This document shows, in pieces, positions 46,842-55,979 of a DNA stretch of 64,000 nt; position 1 is the first letter of the stretch; each line of letters begins with the position of its first letter. This DNA is from Aquimarina sp. TRL1 (GTDB lineage Bacteria; Bacteroidota; Bacteroidia; Flavobacteriales; Flavobacteriaceae), in NCBI RefSeq assembly GCF_013365535.1, contig NZ_CP053590.1, positions 4,144,501 to 4,208,500 on the forward strand, written 5' to 3'. Under the pieces are notes generated by a model, which saw nothing but the letters and a program-made list of their open reading frames with translations, had not been told where the DNA came from and made no database searches. The translations under genes were made by a program, and so were the position numbers.

Positions 46842-46843
46842 AA

Positions 46844-47443
46844 TTAATAGATTTTTAAAATTTTACCTGTTTCAGAGGTGTGAATAGCCTTTTCATATAT
46901 TTTTACAACATCATCAATTGCGACAGGGTAGTGATCTGCAAATTTTTTATCTTTTGGGAAATTACCCTGAATTGCTCCCGGAGCAACAATATTCAGTGTA
47001 ATGTTTTTAGAGATTTCGTTAGAAGCAGCATTTACAAAACTGTGTAGTGCCCCATTAACCATAGATAAGGCAACAGTGTTTTTTTCATAATGATCTCCTA
47101 ATATACCAGTAGTTAATACAATAGCTCCCTTGTTTTTTAAATACTTTTCTGCGGTATGCACAATATTGATTTGCCCTAGTAATTTGCTATTGATCCCAAT
47201 CATATAATCTTCTTCATTTAAATCGGATAAGTGTTTCCAGACAGCTGTACCAGAAGCGTTGATAACCGCATCAAGTTGAGGGAGCTGAGAAAATAATGCA
47301 TCGATAGAGTTCTTGTCACTAATATCTACGGGATATGTAGTACTGCTTCGATGAGCTGCGTATACAGTATGTTTTTTCTCTTTTAGGTATTCATGTATAC
47401 TTTTTCCAATGGTTCCTGTAGCACCTATAACTAGTATTTTCAT
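46844..47443 (-). CDS. Short-chain dehydrogenase/reductase
   Basis: 199 residues, shorter than classical SDRs (about 250). NAD(P) motif VIGATGTIGKSI, NASGTAVW for the NAG position, and TTGILGD at the catalytic Ser position. The usual YxxxK is not evident: the equivalent region reads KNTVALSMVNGALHSF, so catalysis may be altered. It is coupled to PhzF and lies 94 bases after the ArsR-like gene. Confidence 0.85.
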   Translation of the reverse strand: MKILVIGATGTIGKSIHEYLKEKKHTVYAAHRSSTTYPVDISDKNSIDALFSQLPQLDAVINASGTAVWKHLSDLNEEDYMIGINSKLLGQINIVHTAEKYLKNKGAIVLTTGILGDHYEKNTVALSMVNGALHSFVNAASNEISKNITLNIVAPGAIQGNFPKDKKFADHYPVAIDDVVKIYEKAIHTSETGKILKIY

Positions 47444-47537
47444 AAGGATTGTTTTTTTAATAGGTTGATTAATGCATTTTATTTATAAATTTTAATAATT
47501 ATATATTTAGTTTTTTAAATATGTTTAATTGTTTTTT

Positions 47538-47849
47538 TTACAAATTCTTTACGATTGCCTTTTTATAAGCGGCTATTCTTTCCTCATTTCTTTTGAAATA
47601 TGTCCATTTTCCATGTCTGGTTAGTATCAATAAATCAGCTTTGTGCATTACAGATAAATAATGAGAGATTGTAGGCTGTGATAATCCGGATTTTTCCTGA
47701 ATATACAGACCGCAAACTCCGTCATTAAAATGACCTAAATCTTTATGAGGAGGAAAGTGACTTTCTGGTTTTTTTAACCATTTAAGTATTTCCAATCGTG
47801 TCGGATTTGATAGTGCTTTTGTTATAGCAAGTATTGTCTTGTCATCCAT
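47538..47849 (-). CDS. ArsR-family HTH regulator
   Basis: 103 residues. Winged HTH: ALSNPTRLEILKWL, LSQPTISHYLSVMHKADLL as recognition helix, and wing GKWTYFKRN. Two cysteine-bearing or His positions (HFPPHKD, VCGLY) do not make a recognised metal site. It is first in an apparent ArsR-SDR-PhzF group and may repress it. Similar AT-rich tracts lie before this gene and before the SDR gene. Confidence 0.9.
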   Translation of the reverse strand: MDDKTILAITKALSNPTRLEILKWLKKPESHFPPHKDLGHFNDGVCGLYIQEKSGLSQPTISHYLSVMHKADLLILTRHGKWTYFKRNEERIAAYKKAIVKNL

Positions 47850-47989
47850 AAGGTCAAATATATATATTTAATTTTATAAATATGTTAATAGTGTTTGTGA
47901 ATTAAATGATGTCTTTAGTTTAAGAAAGAAATTTACTTATTCGTTAAAAAAAGAATATTTTTTTTGAATTTAATGTAACAAAACTAAAA

Positions 47990-48112
47990 CTGGGTCGTCT
48001 ATCATTATGTAAGCAGGTATAAAAGCTTTTATATCTAATTACATATAATATGATTTAACGATACTTATTTTTAAAGCGCTTATCTTAATTTTTTGAGATA
48101 AGCGCTTTTTAA
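47990..48112 (+). ncRNA. Candidate small RNA or 5' leader with hairpins and orphan terminator
   Basis: Between the ArsR gene (minus) and the RlmI-like gene (plus). GGTATAAAAG/CTTTTATATC (48016-48035) is nested inside TATGTAA/TTACATA (48006-48045). About 30 bases on is a strong terminator. Every ATG in the segment is followed at once or after one codon by a stop, so it is non-coding. Ending before the next gene, it looks like a short independent transcript. Confidence 0.35.
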
Positions 48113-48118
48113 TTTTTT
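48073..48118 (+). terminator. Orphan intrinsic terminator upstream of the RlmI-like gene
   Basis: AAAGCGCTTATCT pairs perfectly with AGATAAGCGCTTT (13 bp, 10-base loop), followed by TTAATTTTTT. No annotated gene ends here on either strand. Confidence 0.8.
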
Positions 48119-48165
48119 AGCGTAATAATTTTTAGATCTGTAAAATTGTATTATTCTTGTTCTTG

Positions 48166-49383
48166 ATGAAAGAATTACCAATAATTGAAACCAAACGAAT
48201 AGCTGTAAAACTAAAACCCTCTGCTGAGAAAATGGTTAGAAGAGGACATCCTTGGGTTTTTCAGGATAGTATTACGAAACAAAGTGCAGCAGCAGAGGCA
48301 GGAGACCTGGCAATTATCTATGACTCTAAGAAAAATTCATTTTTAGCCTGTGGTTTTTTTGATCCTCAATCTCCAATTCGAATTAAGTTAATTCAATATA
48401 AAAAGCAAGCATTAATTAATAAGGAGTGGTTTGAAGCTAAAATTGATGAGGCAAAAAAAATACGTACTAAGTTATTGGAAACAGCTACTAATAGCTATCG
48501 ATTAATTTTTGGGGAGAATGATAGTTTTCCTGGGTTTATTGCTGATGTATACGATCATGTATTAGTTATTAAATTGTATTCTCATATTTGGTTTCCGTAT
48601 CTAAAAGAAATAGTGCCTTATTTGATAAAAACTAGCGGTTGTAAAACAGTAGTACTTAGATTAAGCCGATTATTGCAGGGGAATAATACTTCTTTTGGCC
48701 ATTATGATGGTGAGGTGTTGTATGGTTCTTTGGAAAGTGAAGTAGTTATTTTTAAGGAACATGGAGTTTTATTCTCTGCGAATGTGATCAAAGGACACAA
48801 AACAGGATATTTCTTAGACCACAGGTACAATAGAAAGAAGGTAGGTACCTATGCAAAAGGGAAAACAGTGCTAGATGTGTTTTCGTATGCAGGCGGATTT
48901 TCTGTTCATGCATTAAGTGGGGGAGCTAAAGAGGTTACAAGCCTGGATATCAGTAAGCATGCATTGGAGATGGCAAAAGAAAATGTAGCTTTGAATGCCC
49001 CTAAAGGTAAACATATTACTATGGTTTCCGACGCTTTTGAAGGGTTACAGCGTTTAATCTCTCAAAAGAAAACTTTTGATATAGTGGTTATTGATCCTCC
49101 TTCGTTCGCAAAGAGTGCGGCAGAGATAAATAAAGCAAAACACAGTTATAGTAGGTTAGCTAAATTAGGAGCGCAATTGGTGGCTAAAAATGGAATTTTA
49201 GTACTGGCTTCCTGTTCTTCGAGAATCATTGCAGAAGACTTTTTTGAGATTACCGAAGAAGCAATTCTCCAGATGAATGATCGTTTTGAGTTATTAGAAA
49301 AAACATATCACGATATAGATCATCCGGTCACTTTTGCAGAAGGCGCTTATTTGAAATGCGCGTATTATAGATTAGTATATTAA
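48166..49383 (+). CDS. rlmI: RlmI-like class I SAM-dependent rRNA methyltransferase
   Basis: 405 residues. N-terminal PUA-type RNA-binding domain (RRGHPWVFQDSI), then a linker and a Rossmann methyltransferase domain with VLDVFSYAGGFSVHAL (SAM motif I) and VIDPPSFAKSA (catalytic loop); C-terminal SCSSRI holds the Cys. The family methylates C5 of a 23S rRNA cytosine (m5C1962 in E. coli). The exact target here is inferred. ATG 48166 is used rather than TTG 48157. Confidence 0.9.
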   Translation: MKELPIIETKRIAVKLKPSAEKMVRRGHPWVFQDSITKQSAAAEAGDLAIIYDSKKNSFLACGFFDPQSPIRIKLIQYKKQALINKEWFEAKIDEAKKIRTKLLETATNSYRLIFGENDSFPGFIADVYDHVLVIKLYSHIWFPYLKEIVPYLIKTSGCKTVVLRLSRLLQGNNTSFGHYDGEVLYGSLESEVVIFKEHGVLFSANVIKGHKTGYFLDHRYNRKKVGTYAKGKTVLDVFSYAGGFSVHALSGGAKEVTSLDISKHALEMAKENVALNAPKGKHITMVSDAFEGLQRLISQKKTFDIVVIDPPSFAKSAAEINKAKHSYSRLAKLGAQLVAKNGILVLASCSSRIIAEDFFEITEEAILQMNDRFELLEKTYHDIDHPVTFAEGAYLKCAYYRLVY

Positions 49384-49386
49384 AAT

Positions 49387-49425
49387 AAAATCTCCTGACC
49401 TATATAATATAGATCAGGAGATTAA
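49387..49425. terminator. Bidirectional terminator after the RlmI-like gene
   Basis: AATCTCCTGA (49389-49398) pairs with TCAGGAGATT (49414-49423), and the interior CTATA/TATAG extends the stem. Confidence 0.75.
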
Positions 49426-49481
49426 TAAAATTAATTTATTGAAGTATTTTAACTGTATTAATGAATACAATTAAAATGTTT

Positions 49482-50315
49482 TTATTCATTTGCAGATAGC
49501 ATGGAGAAGAATTTGTCTAAGTTAGGTAATAAGACAATTCGAGTTCTTCTGTTAATTGCTCTGTTTTCTTTAGAGTCATTTTCTACTAAAGGAACATAAC
49601 TACTTCTTCCTGAAGCAATAAGTTTAGAAGGATCTACATTATACTTATGTTGTAATAATCTGGTAATTGATGTAGCTCTTTTTACACTAAGATCCCAATT
49701 ATCTTCTAATACAGGAGTACTAATAGTTCTGGAATCAGTGTGCCCTTCAATCATAACTTCTAAACTAGGCTCAGAATTAATAACGTCAGCTAATTTTCGT
49801 AAGATTTTGTCAGCTTTGTTACTAACTTTGTAACTACCACTATTAAATAACATATCATCTGCTATCGATAACATGACTACAGTGTTGTCTACATTAATAG
49901 AAACATCTTCACCTTCTTCAAGTTTGTCCTCAATTGAACTTCTCAGATTGTGAGAAACCGCTAAGTTCATAGAATCCTTTAAGGTTTTTGCATTGCTTAA
50001 TTTGCCTTGATCAACCTTAGCAAGAGTTTTGTTCATTTCATTTCTGGTGTCGTTAGAAATGACAGTGTTGTCTACTAGAGACATCTTCGCATCATTAGAC
50101 TTGCTTAATGAGTTGATTTTAGCATTGTAATCGGCTACCCTAGCTTCAATTTTTGCAAACTTCGCTTCCAGCTCTTCTTTTTCTACAGTTGTTTTCTGTA
50201 AAGTACTTTTTGTGTTTTGAAGTTCTTGCTCTACTGCTAAGAATTTCTTCTTAGAAACACAAGATGTTACAAATAAAGCTCCAGATAACACAACTAACGT
50301 GGGTAAATTTCTCAT
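49482..50315 (-). CDS. OmpA-family lipoprotein with coiled coil
   Basis: 277 residues. Lipobox FVTSC, a coiled coil of about residues 25-75 (KKFLAVEQELQNTKSTL pattern), and a C-terminal OmpA domain (about 140-270) with MIEGHTDSR, the DNWDLSVKRA segment and ENRAINRRTRIVL, where the Asp and Arg bind diaminopimelate of peptidoglycan. It likely ties the outer membrane to the cell wall. The organisation matches other Bacteroidota OmpA lipoproteins. Monocistronic. Confidence 0.92.
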   Translation of the reverse strand: MRNLPTLVVLSGALFVTSCVSKKKFLAVEQELQNTKSTLQKTTVEKEELEAKFAKIEARVADYNAKINSLSKSNDAKMSLVDNTVISNDTRNEMNKTLAKVDQGKLSNAKTLKDSMNLAVSHNLRSSIEDKLEEGEDVSINVDNTVVMLSIADDMLFNSGSYKVSNKADKILRKLADVINSEPSLEVMIEGHTDSRTISTPVLEDNWDLSVKRATSITRLLQHKYNVDPSKLIASGRSSYVPLVENDSKENRAINRRTRIVLLPNLDKFFSMLSANE

Positions 50316-50635
50316 GGTTATTTAATTAGTCTTTAATTATGACACAAATAACTCCTTCTATTTCGTTTTATTGTATGAACCAGTATTAAATTTTTCCCAC
50401 GGGTATCTTAAAAAACGTTAAAATATTTTGTACTAGTATTTTCATATTTGGCTGAGAAAAAATAAATTTGGCAGCGATTTTTTTATAATGTTTTGATAAC
50501 GATCATTTTATTTAATTAGCTAGTTTGAATACATTATAAATAAGTAAGAAAAGTCGTATTTAATGTAACATGTCTATAAGACACACGTCATTTATGATAG
50601 AAAAACTGATTCCCAAAAAATATAAAAACTGCTTA
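50316..50635. other. Divergent intergenic region
   Basis: Between the OmpA lipoprotein and the M23 peptidase. AT-rich, no supported gene, no exact TAnnTTTG box and no strong hairpin. A possible N-terminal extension of the M23 gene starts at 50570. Confidence 0.4.
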
Positions 50636-51604
50636 ATGAAGTGTTGTAAAAAACAACTGTATGTTCTTTCCTTTTTATTGCTTACCCAATTAGGAATACA
50701 AGCTCAAGAAATATATAATGCAGTACCGATAGCATATAAGCCACTCACGATAGAAGGAAGTGTAATTCAAATGCCGATATATAAAAATAAAGATATTGCT
50801 GATTGGTCTAATAAATATATAGCAGCTGAAGAAAAAAGAGTAAAGAGTCTGTATCCTGAATATGACTTATTGTGGAATAATGAAAGCTTTAATGCTTATT
50901 CTCATAAAGAAAAAGTAACCTATCCTATTGAGCTAAATTTTGAAGAAGAAACATTTGCAGCACCGGTTGATCATGTAATGTATATTACTTCCAGATATGG
51001 TTGGCGTAGGAGAAGAGCGCATCAGGGGATTGATATTGATTTGGTAACCGGAGATAATGTGCGATCTATTTTAGCAGGGAAAGTACGATATGCCAGGTAT
51101 CATTCAGGGCATGGAAAAACAGTCGTTATACGGCATAATAATGGTTTAGAAAGTGTTTATGCGCATTTATCAGAATATGATGTAAAAGAAAATGATGAGG
51201 TAAAAAAAGGTCAGGTTATAGGAAAGGGAGGAGTGAGTGGTAATGCAAGAGGAAGCCACTTGCATTTAGAAATCAGATACCACGGAATTAGTGTGAATCC
51301 TGAATATTTCTTTGATTTTACTAAAAAGCAATCCATTCGAGCTAAAAAAATATTCGTAACTAAACGGTGGACAAATCCGAGATCTCACCGGTCTACCAGG
51401 CAAAGTAAGATTGTTGTTCATGAATCTAAAGATCACATAGCACAAGACATCGAGGAACAAAAGAAAATTTATATTGTAAAAAGAGGAGATACACTATCCA
51501 GAATTGCCCGAAAATATCACATGAATATTTCAGAAATATGCAGGATCAATTCGATCAGACATAATTCTGTTTTAAGCATTGGCCAGCAAATCATCATTTA
51601 TTAA
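50636..51604 (+). CDS. M23 family metallopeptidase with LysM domain
   Basis: 322 residues from ATG 50636, which gives a clean signal peptide (QLYVLSFLLLTQLGIQAQ); ATG 50570 adds 22 basic residues. Lysostaphin-type M23 domain (about 95-215): SRYGWRRRRAHQGIDID with the zinc His and Asp, YAHLSEYDV, and SHLHLEIRYHG with the HxH motif. C-terminal LysM (about 275-322): YIVKRGDTLSRIARKY. It is a peptidoglycan endopeptidase in the periplasm. Its stop overlaps the convergent kinase-like gene by 4 bases. Confidence 0.93.
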   Translation: MKCCKKQLYVLSFLLLTQLGIQAQEIYNAVPIAYKPLTIEGSVIQMPIYKNKDIADWSNKYIAAEEKRVKSLYPEYDLLWNNESFNAYSHKEKVTYPIELNFEEETFAAPVDHVMYITSRYGWRRRRAHQGIDIDLVTGDNVRSILAGKVRYARYHSGHGKTVVIRHNNGLESVYAHLSEYDVKENDEVKKGQVIGKGGVSGNARGSHLHLEIRYHGISVNPEYFFDFTKKQSIRAKKIFVTKRWTNPRSHRSTRQSKIVVHESKDHIAQDIEEQKKIYIVKRGDTLSRIARKYHMNISEICRINSIRHNSVLSIGQQIIIY

Positions 51605-52857
51605 TACGAATCCTCTATAATACGGTCTTTAGCAATCGTATGTTTATGAATTACTTGTAGCAGATGATTTTTGTTATAGGGTTTTAAGATATAATCATTA
51701 ATTCCAGCCTGAGTTATCTGGAGATTTAATTGTGTTATATCTACAGCTGTAAGTGCTATGATCGGAGTTTTGGTATTAAACTTTCGAATTCTTTTGGTGG
51801 TTCCGATTCCGTTTAAATTAGGCATGTTAATATCCATTAAAACAATATCAAACTGCTCATTTTTTAATAACTCTATAGCATCAAAACCATTATCCAGTGT
51901 TTGGCAAATAAGATTTTCTTTAGTTAATATTTTTTGTGCTACCAGAAGGTTTAGCTTATTGTCATCAACTACTAAAACCTTTATTTTCTCTTCCTTCTCT
52001 TTAGGGAGTTCGAGATAATCTTCTAGTTTCTGGAACGTTTCATAAGTAACAGTAAAGGAATATTCAGAACCAATAGCCGGATTATTGTCAATGGTGATTG
52101 TACTGTTAATAGTGTCAGTAAGTTTTTTGATGATTTTATAATTGATACCAGCGCCCAGATAGGAACGTTTGGCTTTTTCTATATTAGTGAACTCATCATA
52201 AATAGAATTTTGATCCTCTTTAGAAAGTTCGCTTCCATCGTGCTTGATACTAAACTTAATCGTATTAATCGTGGGAGATTCCTTTATCAGATCAACAGAA
52301 AAGAACACATTTCCATTTTTAGTAAATCGCAATGCATTACAGATCAAATTCATCAATATCTGTGACAAAATTGTTTGATCTCCTTTGACTAATTTGGTAA
52401 TTCTTCGGTCGTAATTAAAATGTAATTTGCTACTGTTATCAGTTGTATAGCTAAAAGAATTAAGCATGTTTTGCAAAGATTCTTTTAGATTGAATACCGT
52501 TTGCTGTACTGTAATGTCATTGTTATCAATGGCATGTACTTGTAAGACATTATTGATTAGAGTTAATAGGTGATCCCCGGCAAACTTTAATGATTTAAGT
52601 TTTTTGTCTTGTCCTATCTCGGGATGTTCATCTACGATAAGATGAGTAAGCCCCATAATACCATACAAAGGAGTTCTTAATTCTTGTATCAAAGAATAAA
52701 TAAATTCATTCTGCTCATTAGATTTAAATTGTACCTCCTCATAAGAAGCCTGCAATTCTTTATTTTTAGTTTTAAGAGATGTAATAGTCAATCGACTTTT
52801 TATTAACAAAAATAAAGCCACTAAAAAAATCCCTCCACTAATGATTACATAAGTCAT
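51601..52857 (-). CDS. Degenerate hybrid histidine kinase with intact receiver domain
   Basis: 418 residues: one membrane helix (3-20), short coiled coil, HisKA-like helix pair (about 50-115), HATPase_c-like domain (about 150-275) and receiver (about 290-410). In the HisKA motif the phospho-acceptor His is Gln58 (LIQELRTPL instead of SHELRTPL). The N-box is kept (NLICNALRFT), but the G1 box is HDGSEL instead of DTGIGI and the G2 box is GAGINY instead of GTGLGL. The receiver has DD, D342 in LMDINMP, a Thr in ALTA and LKPYN. It is probably a pseudokinase whose receiver accepts phosphate from elsewhere. Evolutionary detail is inference. Confidence 0.88.
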   Translation of the reverse strand: MTYVIISGGIFLVALFLLIKSRLTITSLKTKNKELQASYEEVQFKSNEQNEFIYSLIQELRTPLYGIMGLTHLIVDEHPEIGQDKKLKSLKFAGDHLLTLINNVLQVHAIDNNDITVQQTVFNLKESLQNMLNSFSYTTDNSSKLHFNYDRRITKLVKGDQTILSQILMNLICNALRFTKNGNVFFSVDLIKESPTINTIKFSIKHDGSELSKEDQNSIYDEFTNIEKAKRSYLGAGINYKIIKKLTDTINSTITIDNNPAIGSEYSFTVTYETFQKLEDYLELPKEKEEKIKVLVVDDNKLNLLVAQKILTKENLICQTLDNGFDAIELLKNEQFDIVLMDINMPNLNGIGTTKRIRKFNTKTPIIALTAVDITQLNLQITQAGINDYILKPYNKNHLLQVIHKHTIAKDRIIEDSY

Positions 52858-53054
52858 ACTTTGGTTTATTTTTTGCTGTAATTAATTTATAAATAATTTT
52901 TTTTATTCATTGCTATAAATTGGTTGAATTTTTTGTTGGGTTTAAAGATACTTACTTCCTACGTTTTAAACGCATAATTTTGTAGGAAAATTAATCAACA
53001 AGCCAAAGACTTTAGCTATATTTATACCTGATTAGAAGTAGAAAAAGAAAGAAA

Positions 53055-53699
53055 ATGAGAATTGTAATCACAATAATGACTTTATTATCAGTTGTAGGAG
53101 CGCAGGCGCAGCTAGAAACTTCTAAGTCATCTTTAAAAATAGGAAGCACTCCTAAGAATACCAATCTTAGTGGATATAAGATGTCCACAGGTTTAACAAA
53201 ACCTAGTAGTACCATAAATTTGCATAAGCAACCAGAAGAATTAAAAGACTACCAAAAAGAGAAGCAATCATTTAGTATGAATGAGGAAGATAATTTTTAT
53301 AAACCTCAGGTAGATGGAACTCCAAAATATTTCAAAGAAGATGACGAAACGGCAAAAGCTAATGAAACAGATCAGTATTTTGGGGATTTTGAAAGCAATG
53401 GGAAGTTCGTTAATATTATTTATCGGGATTATGGGGAAGTTGATGGAGATTTGGTACGCATTTATTTGAATGATGATATCATTCGTTCTAATGTGTATTT
53501 AGAAGGTTCGTTTAGAGGAATGACCATTGATCTTCTCAAAGGATTTAATAAAATTGATATTGAAGCGTTAAATCAAGGTACCTCAGGTCCTAATACTGCA
53601 GAATTTCAGTTGTATGATGACGAGGGAAAATTGATCACATCTAACCACTGGAATCTTGCTACAGGTGTAAAGGCAACCATGATTATAGTAAAAGACTAA
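53055..53699 (+). CDS. Secreted protein, unknown function
   Basis: 214 residues. Signal peptide ending VVGAQAQ. A low-complexity polar linker (about 20-110) precedes a compact C-terminal half (about 115-214): FESNGKFVNIIYRDYGEVDG, IYLNDDIIRSNVYLEG, LLKGFNKIDIEALNQG, LATGVKATMIIVKD. The pattern is beta-rich, without catalytic motif. I recognise no named family. It is followed by hairpins that may end its transcript. Confidence 0.7.
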   Translation: MRIVITIMTLLSVVGAQAQLETSKSSLKIGSTPKNTNLSGYKMSTGLTKPSSTINLHKQPEELKDYQKEKQSFSMNEEDNFYKPQVDGTPKYFKEDDETAKANETDQYFGDFESNGKFVNIIYRDYGEVDGDLVRIYLNDDIIRSNVYLEGSFRGMTIDLLKGFNKIDIEALNQGTSGPNTAEFQLYDDEGKLITSNHWNLATGVKATMIIVKD

Positions 53700-53720
53700 G
53701 GAGCCTCCCCGTTTTTATAT

Positions 53721-53799
53721 AGAAGCTTAATACGCTTCAGATTTTGTCTGAATAACATCTTGTATTTATGATATACAAGATGCTTTGTATTATTCAGAC
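53721..53799. repeat. Two adjacent inverted repeats, the second 20 bp
   Basis: GAAGC/GCTTC (53721-53739), then GTCTGAATAA-CATCTTGTAT pairing with ATACAAGATG and TTATTCAGAC (53746-53799), interrupted by a 7-base bulge and a 7-base loop. The U-tract needed for a standard terminator is missing. It lies 47 bases after the secreted protein gene. Confidence 0.6.
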
Positions 53800-53946
53800 T
53801 ACTTACTATTACACGCAAAGAAAGAAGACTAGTAGATAGTTTTTTGAAGAAAGCTATAAATGGTAATTTTTTCCCAATTTCTTGTTCCGAATTATGGTTT
53901 TCACTTAATTTGCCGCTACATTATTTAGATTAAATATAAATAAAAA

Positions 53947-55431
53947 ATGAAAGCAACTTTAGTAACACTGATTCTCAGTCTGGTGTTCTTTTTAAACCAA
54001 TCACATGCCCAGCAAAAGAACCCTTTTTTTCAAAAAGAATTCTGGCAAACCAACCCTTCTAAAGAAGACATAGATAAAAAAATTAAAGAGGGATTTTCTA
54101 TCCATGATGCGGATCCATATGGTTTTGATCCTACTACATATGCTATTTTTGGGGATAATTCTATAGAAACAATAGATTACTTGGTTCAAAAGGGAAATTC
54201 TGTAAATAAAAAAACACACGATTTTAGAACTTATATTTTTTGGGCAGCTTATAGAGGAAACCTGCCTTTGATGAAATATTTTAAAGATAAAGGAGCAAAA
54301 ATGGATCTAAGAGATTCTCATGGGTTTACTTTATTACTTTTTGCAGCAGTGACCGGGCAACAAAATCAAAAACTATACGACTTTTGTATTGCCAATGGAG
54401 CAGATATTACCAAAGAGACAGATCATCATGGCAGCAATGCTCTTCATCTGATTATTCCTAGGTTAAAAGACCTGACAATGGTCGATTATTTTATAAACAA
54501 AGGGTTAGCTATAAACAGTATAGATCATGATGGAAATGGTATCTTTAATTTTGCTGTTAGGTCTGGAAATAAAGAATTATTAGACCAGTTGATAAAACGA
54601 GGAGTTTCTTATAAGGAACATACAAAAGTAGGAGGGAACGCATTTTTATTCGTGGATGCGACTCAGGAAAACACATTGTCACTACTAACTTATTTGGAAG
54701 AACTAGGAATTCAACCCAATATAACGACTGCCAAAGGGATAACTCCATTACATAAGGTAGCCAATGCGACGGATACAAAAGTTTTTGAATTTTTCTTGAA
54801 TAAAGGAGTTGACATCAATAAACAAGATGAACAGGGGAATACAGCATTATTTAATGCCGCAGGACGAAATACACTGGCAGCGGTTAAATTTTTAGCAGAA
54901 AAATCAAATGCGGTTACTACCGTAAATAAAAAAGGAGAAACAGCATTGACCAGAGCAATCCGTACAAATACGGATGAAGTAGTGTCCTATTTAATTTCTA
55001 AAGGTGCAGATGTTCATCTAAAAGACAAAAATGGAAATAACTTAGCTTTTCATTTAATACAGTCTTTTAATGGAAAAGGAAAAGCATTTTTTGATAAAAA
55101 AATAGCAGCCTTGCAAAAAGGAGGATTATCCATTGCAGAGAAGCAGAAAGATGGAAGAACACTTTTACATTTGGCTGTGGATAAGAATGATCTCGAACTA
55201 GTAAAGAAAGTGTCTGATTTTAAAATAGATGTCAATGCCAAAGACGCAAATGGAAATACAGCATTACACTATGCAGCGATGAAATCTAAGAACGATAAAA
55301 TATTGAAATTTTTAATTTCTTTAGGAGCTGATACGAATATTAAAACAGATTTTGATGAAACTGTTTTTGATTTGGCTATTGATAATGAGTTTTTGAAGAA
55401 AGAAAAAGTAGATCTTCAATTTTTGAAATAG
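53947..55431 (+). CDS. Secreted ankyrin-repeat protein
   Basis: 494 residues: signal peptide ending SHAQ and about twelve ankyrin repeats filling the rest (for example ITPLHKVANATD, DEQGNTALFNAAGRN, DANGNTALHYAAMKS). The repeats form a protein-binding solenoid in the periplasm or outside. It is the first gene of an apparent operon with the DUF2271 gene (39 bases) and the PepSY-flavodoxin reductase (14 bases), so it may be an assembly partner for that system. No catalytic function is expected. Confidence 0.88.
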   Translation: MKATLVTLILSLVFFLNQSHAQQKNPFFQKEFWQTNPSKEDIDKKIKEGFSIHDADPYGFDPTTYAIFGDNSIETIDYLVQKGNSVNKKTHDFRTYIFWAAYRGNLPLMKYFKDKGAKMDLRDSHGFTLLLFAAVTGQQNQKLYDFCIANGADITKETDHHGSNALHLIIPRLKDLTMVDYFINKGLAINSIDHDGNGIFNFAVRSGNKELLDQLIKRGVSYKEHTKVGGNAFLFVDATQENTLSLLTYLEELGIQPNITTAKGITPLHKVANATDTKVFEFFLNKGVDINKQDEQGNTALFNAAGRNTLAAVKFLAEKSNAVTTVNKKGETALTRAIRTNTDEVVSYLISKGADVHLKDKNGNNLAFHLIQSFNGKGKAFFDKKIAALQKGGLSIAEKQKDGRTLLHLAVDKNDLELVKKVSDFKIDVNAKDANGNTALHYAAMKSKNDKILKFLISLGADTNIKTDFDETVFDLAIDNEFLKKEKVDLQFLK

Positions 55432-55470
55432 TATAAAAAAATAATTGTTGATTATAAGTGAACCTTAATT

Positions 55471-55965
55471 ATGAAAAATAAATATATAGTACTAACAGGG
55501 CTAATTGCTTTTTTTATGGTAGCAGCATCTTTTACAGCATATAAAAGTACAGCGACCAAAAAATATAAATGTATGATTCAGATGATTAATTATACAGGAG
55601 AAAAAGCATATGTTGTCACCTCATTAATGACACCAGATGGGAAGTATGAAAAAACACTTAATGTTTTAGGGGATGATGAAGAGTGGTATTCTGATTTACC
55701 AAAATGGTGGAGTTTTTCTAATGGAATTAATGAAGATATAGATGCAATAACAGGAGCTACAATAGGAAATGGAGAACGTCATATTAGTATATTGGAAATT
55801 GATGAAGAAAAAATTGATGCAGGATATACCATCAGATTCGAAACGGCAGTAGAAAACCAGGAATACTATAGTAAAGATGTAGAAATACCATTACAGTCAT
55901 CAACCATACGAAATAAAGTAAACGGTAGTGGATATATCCGTTATGTACGAATGATACCAAACTAA
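55471..55965 (+). CDS. DUF2271 periplasmic protein
   Basis: 164 residues with an N-terminal hydrophobic segment (IVLTGLIAFFMVAASF) as signal or anchor. The DUF2271 body reads QMINYTGEKAYVVTSLM, LPKWWSFS and DAITGATIGNG, similar to FMN-carrier-like repeats (the D-ITGAT form recalls the FMN-threonyl motif of NqrC/RnfG-like proteins). It lies between the ankyrin gene and the PepSY reductase, a usual neighbour in flavobacterial iron-uptake loci. FMN attachment is inference from the motif. Confidence 0.82.
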   Translation: MKNKYIVLTGLIAFFMVAASFTAYKSTATKKYKCMIQMINYTGEKAYVVTSLMTPDGKYEKTLNVLGDDEEWYSDLPKWWSFSNGINEDIDAITGATIGNGERHISILEIDEEKIDAGYTIRFETAVENQEYYSKDVEIPLQSSTIRNKVNGSGYIRYVRMIPN

Positions 55966-55979
55966 TTCAAGTCGATTTT

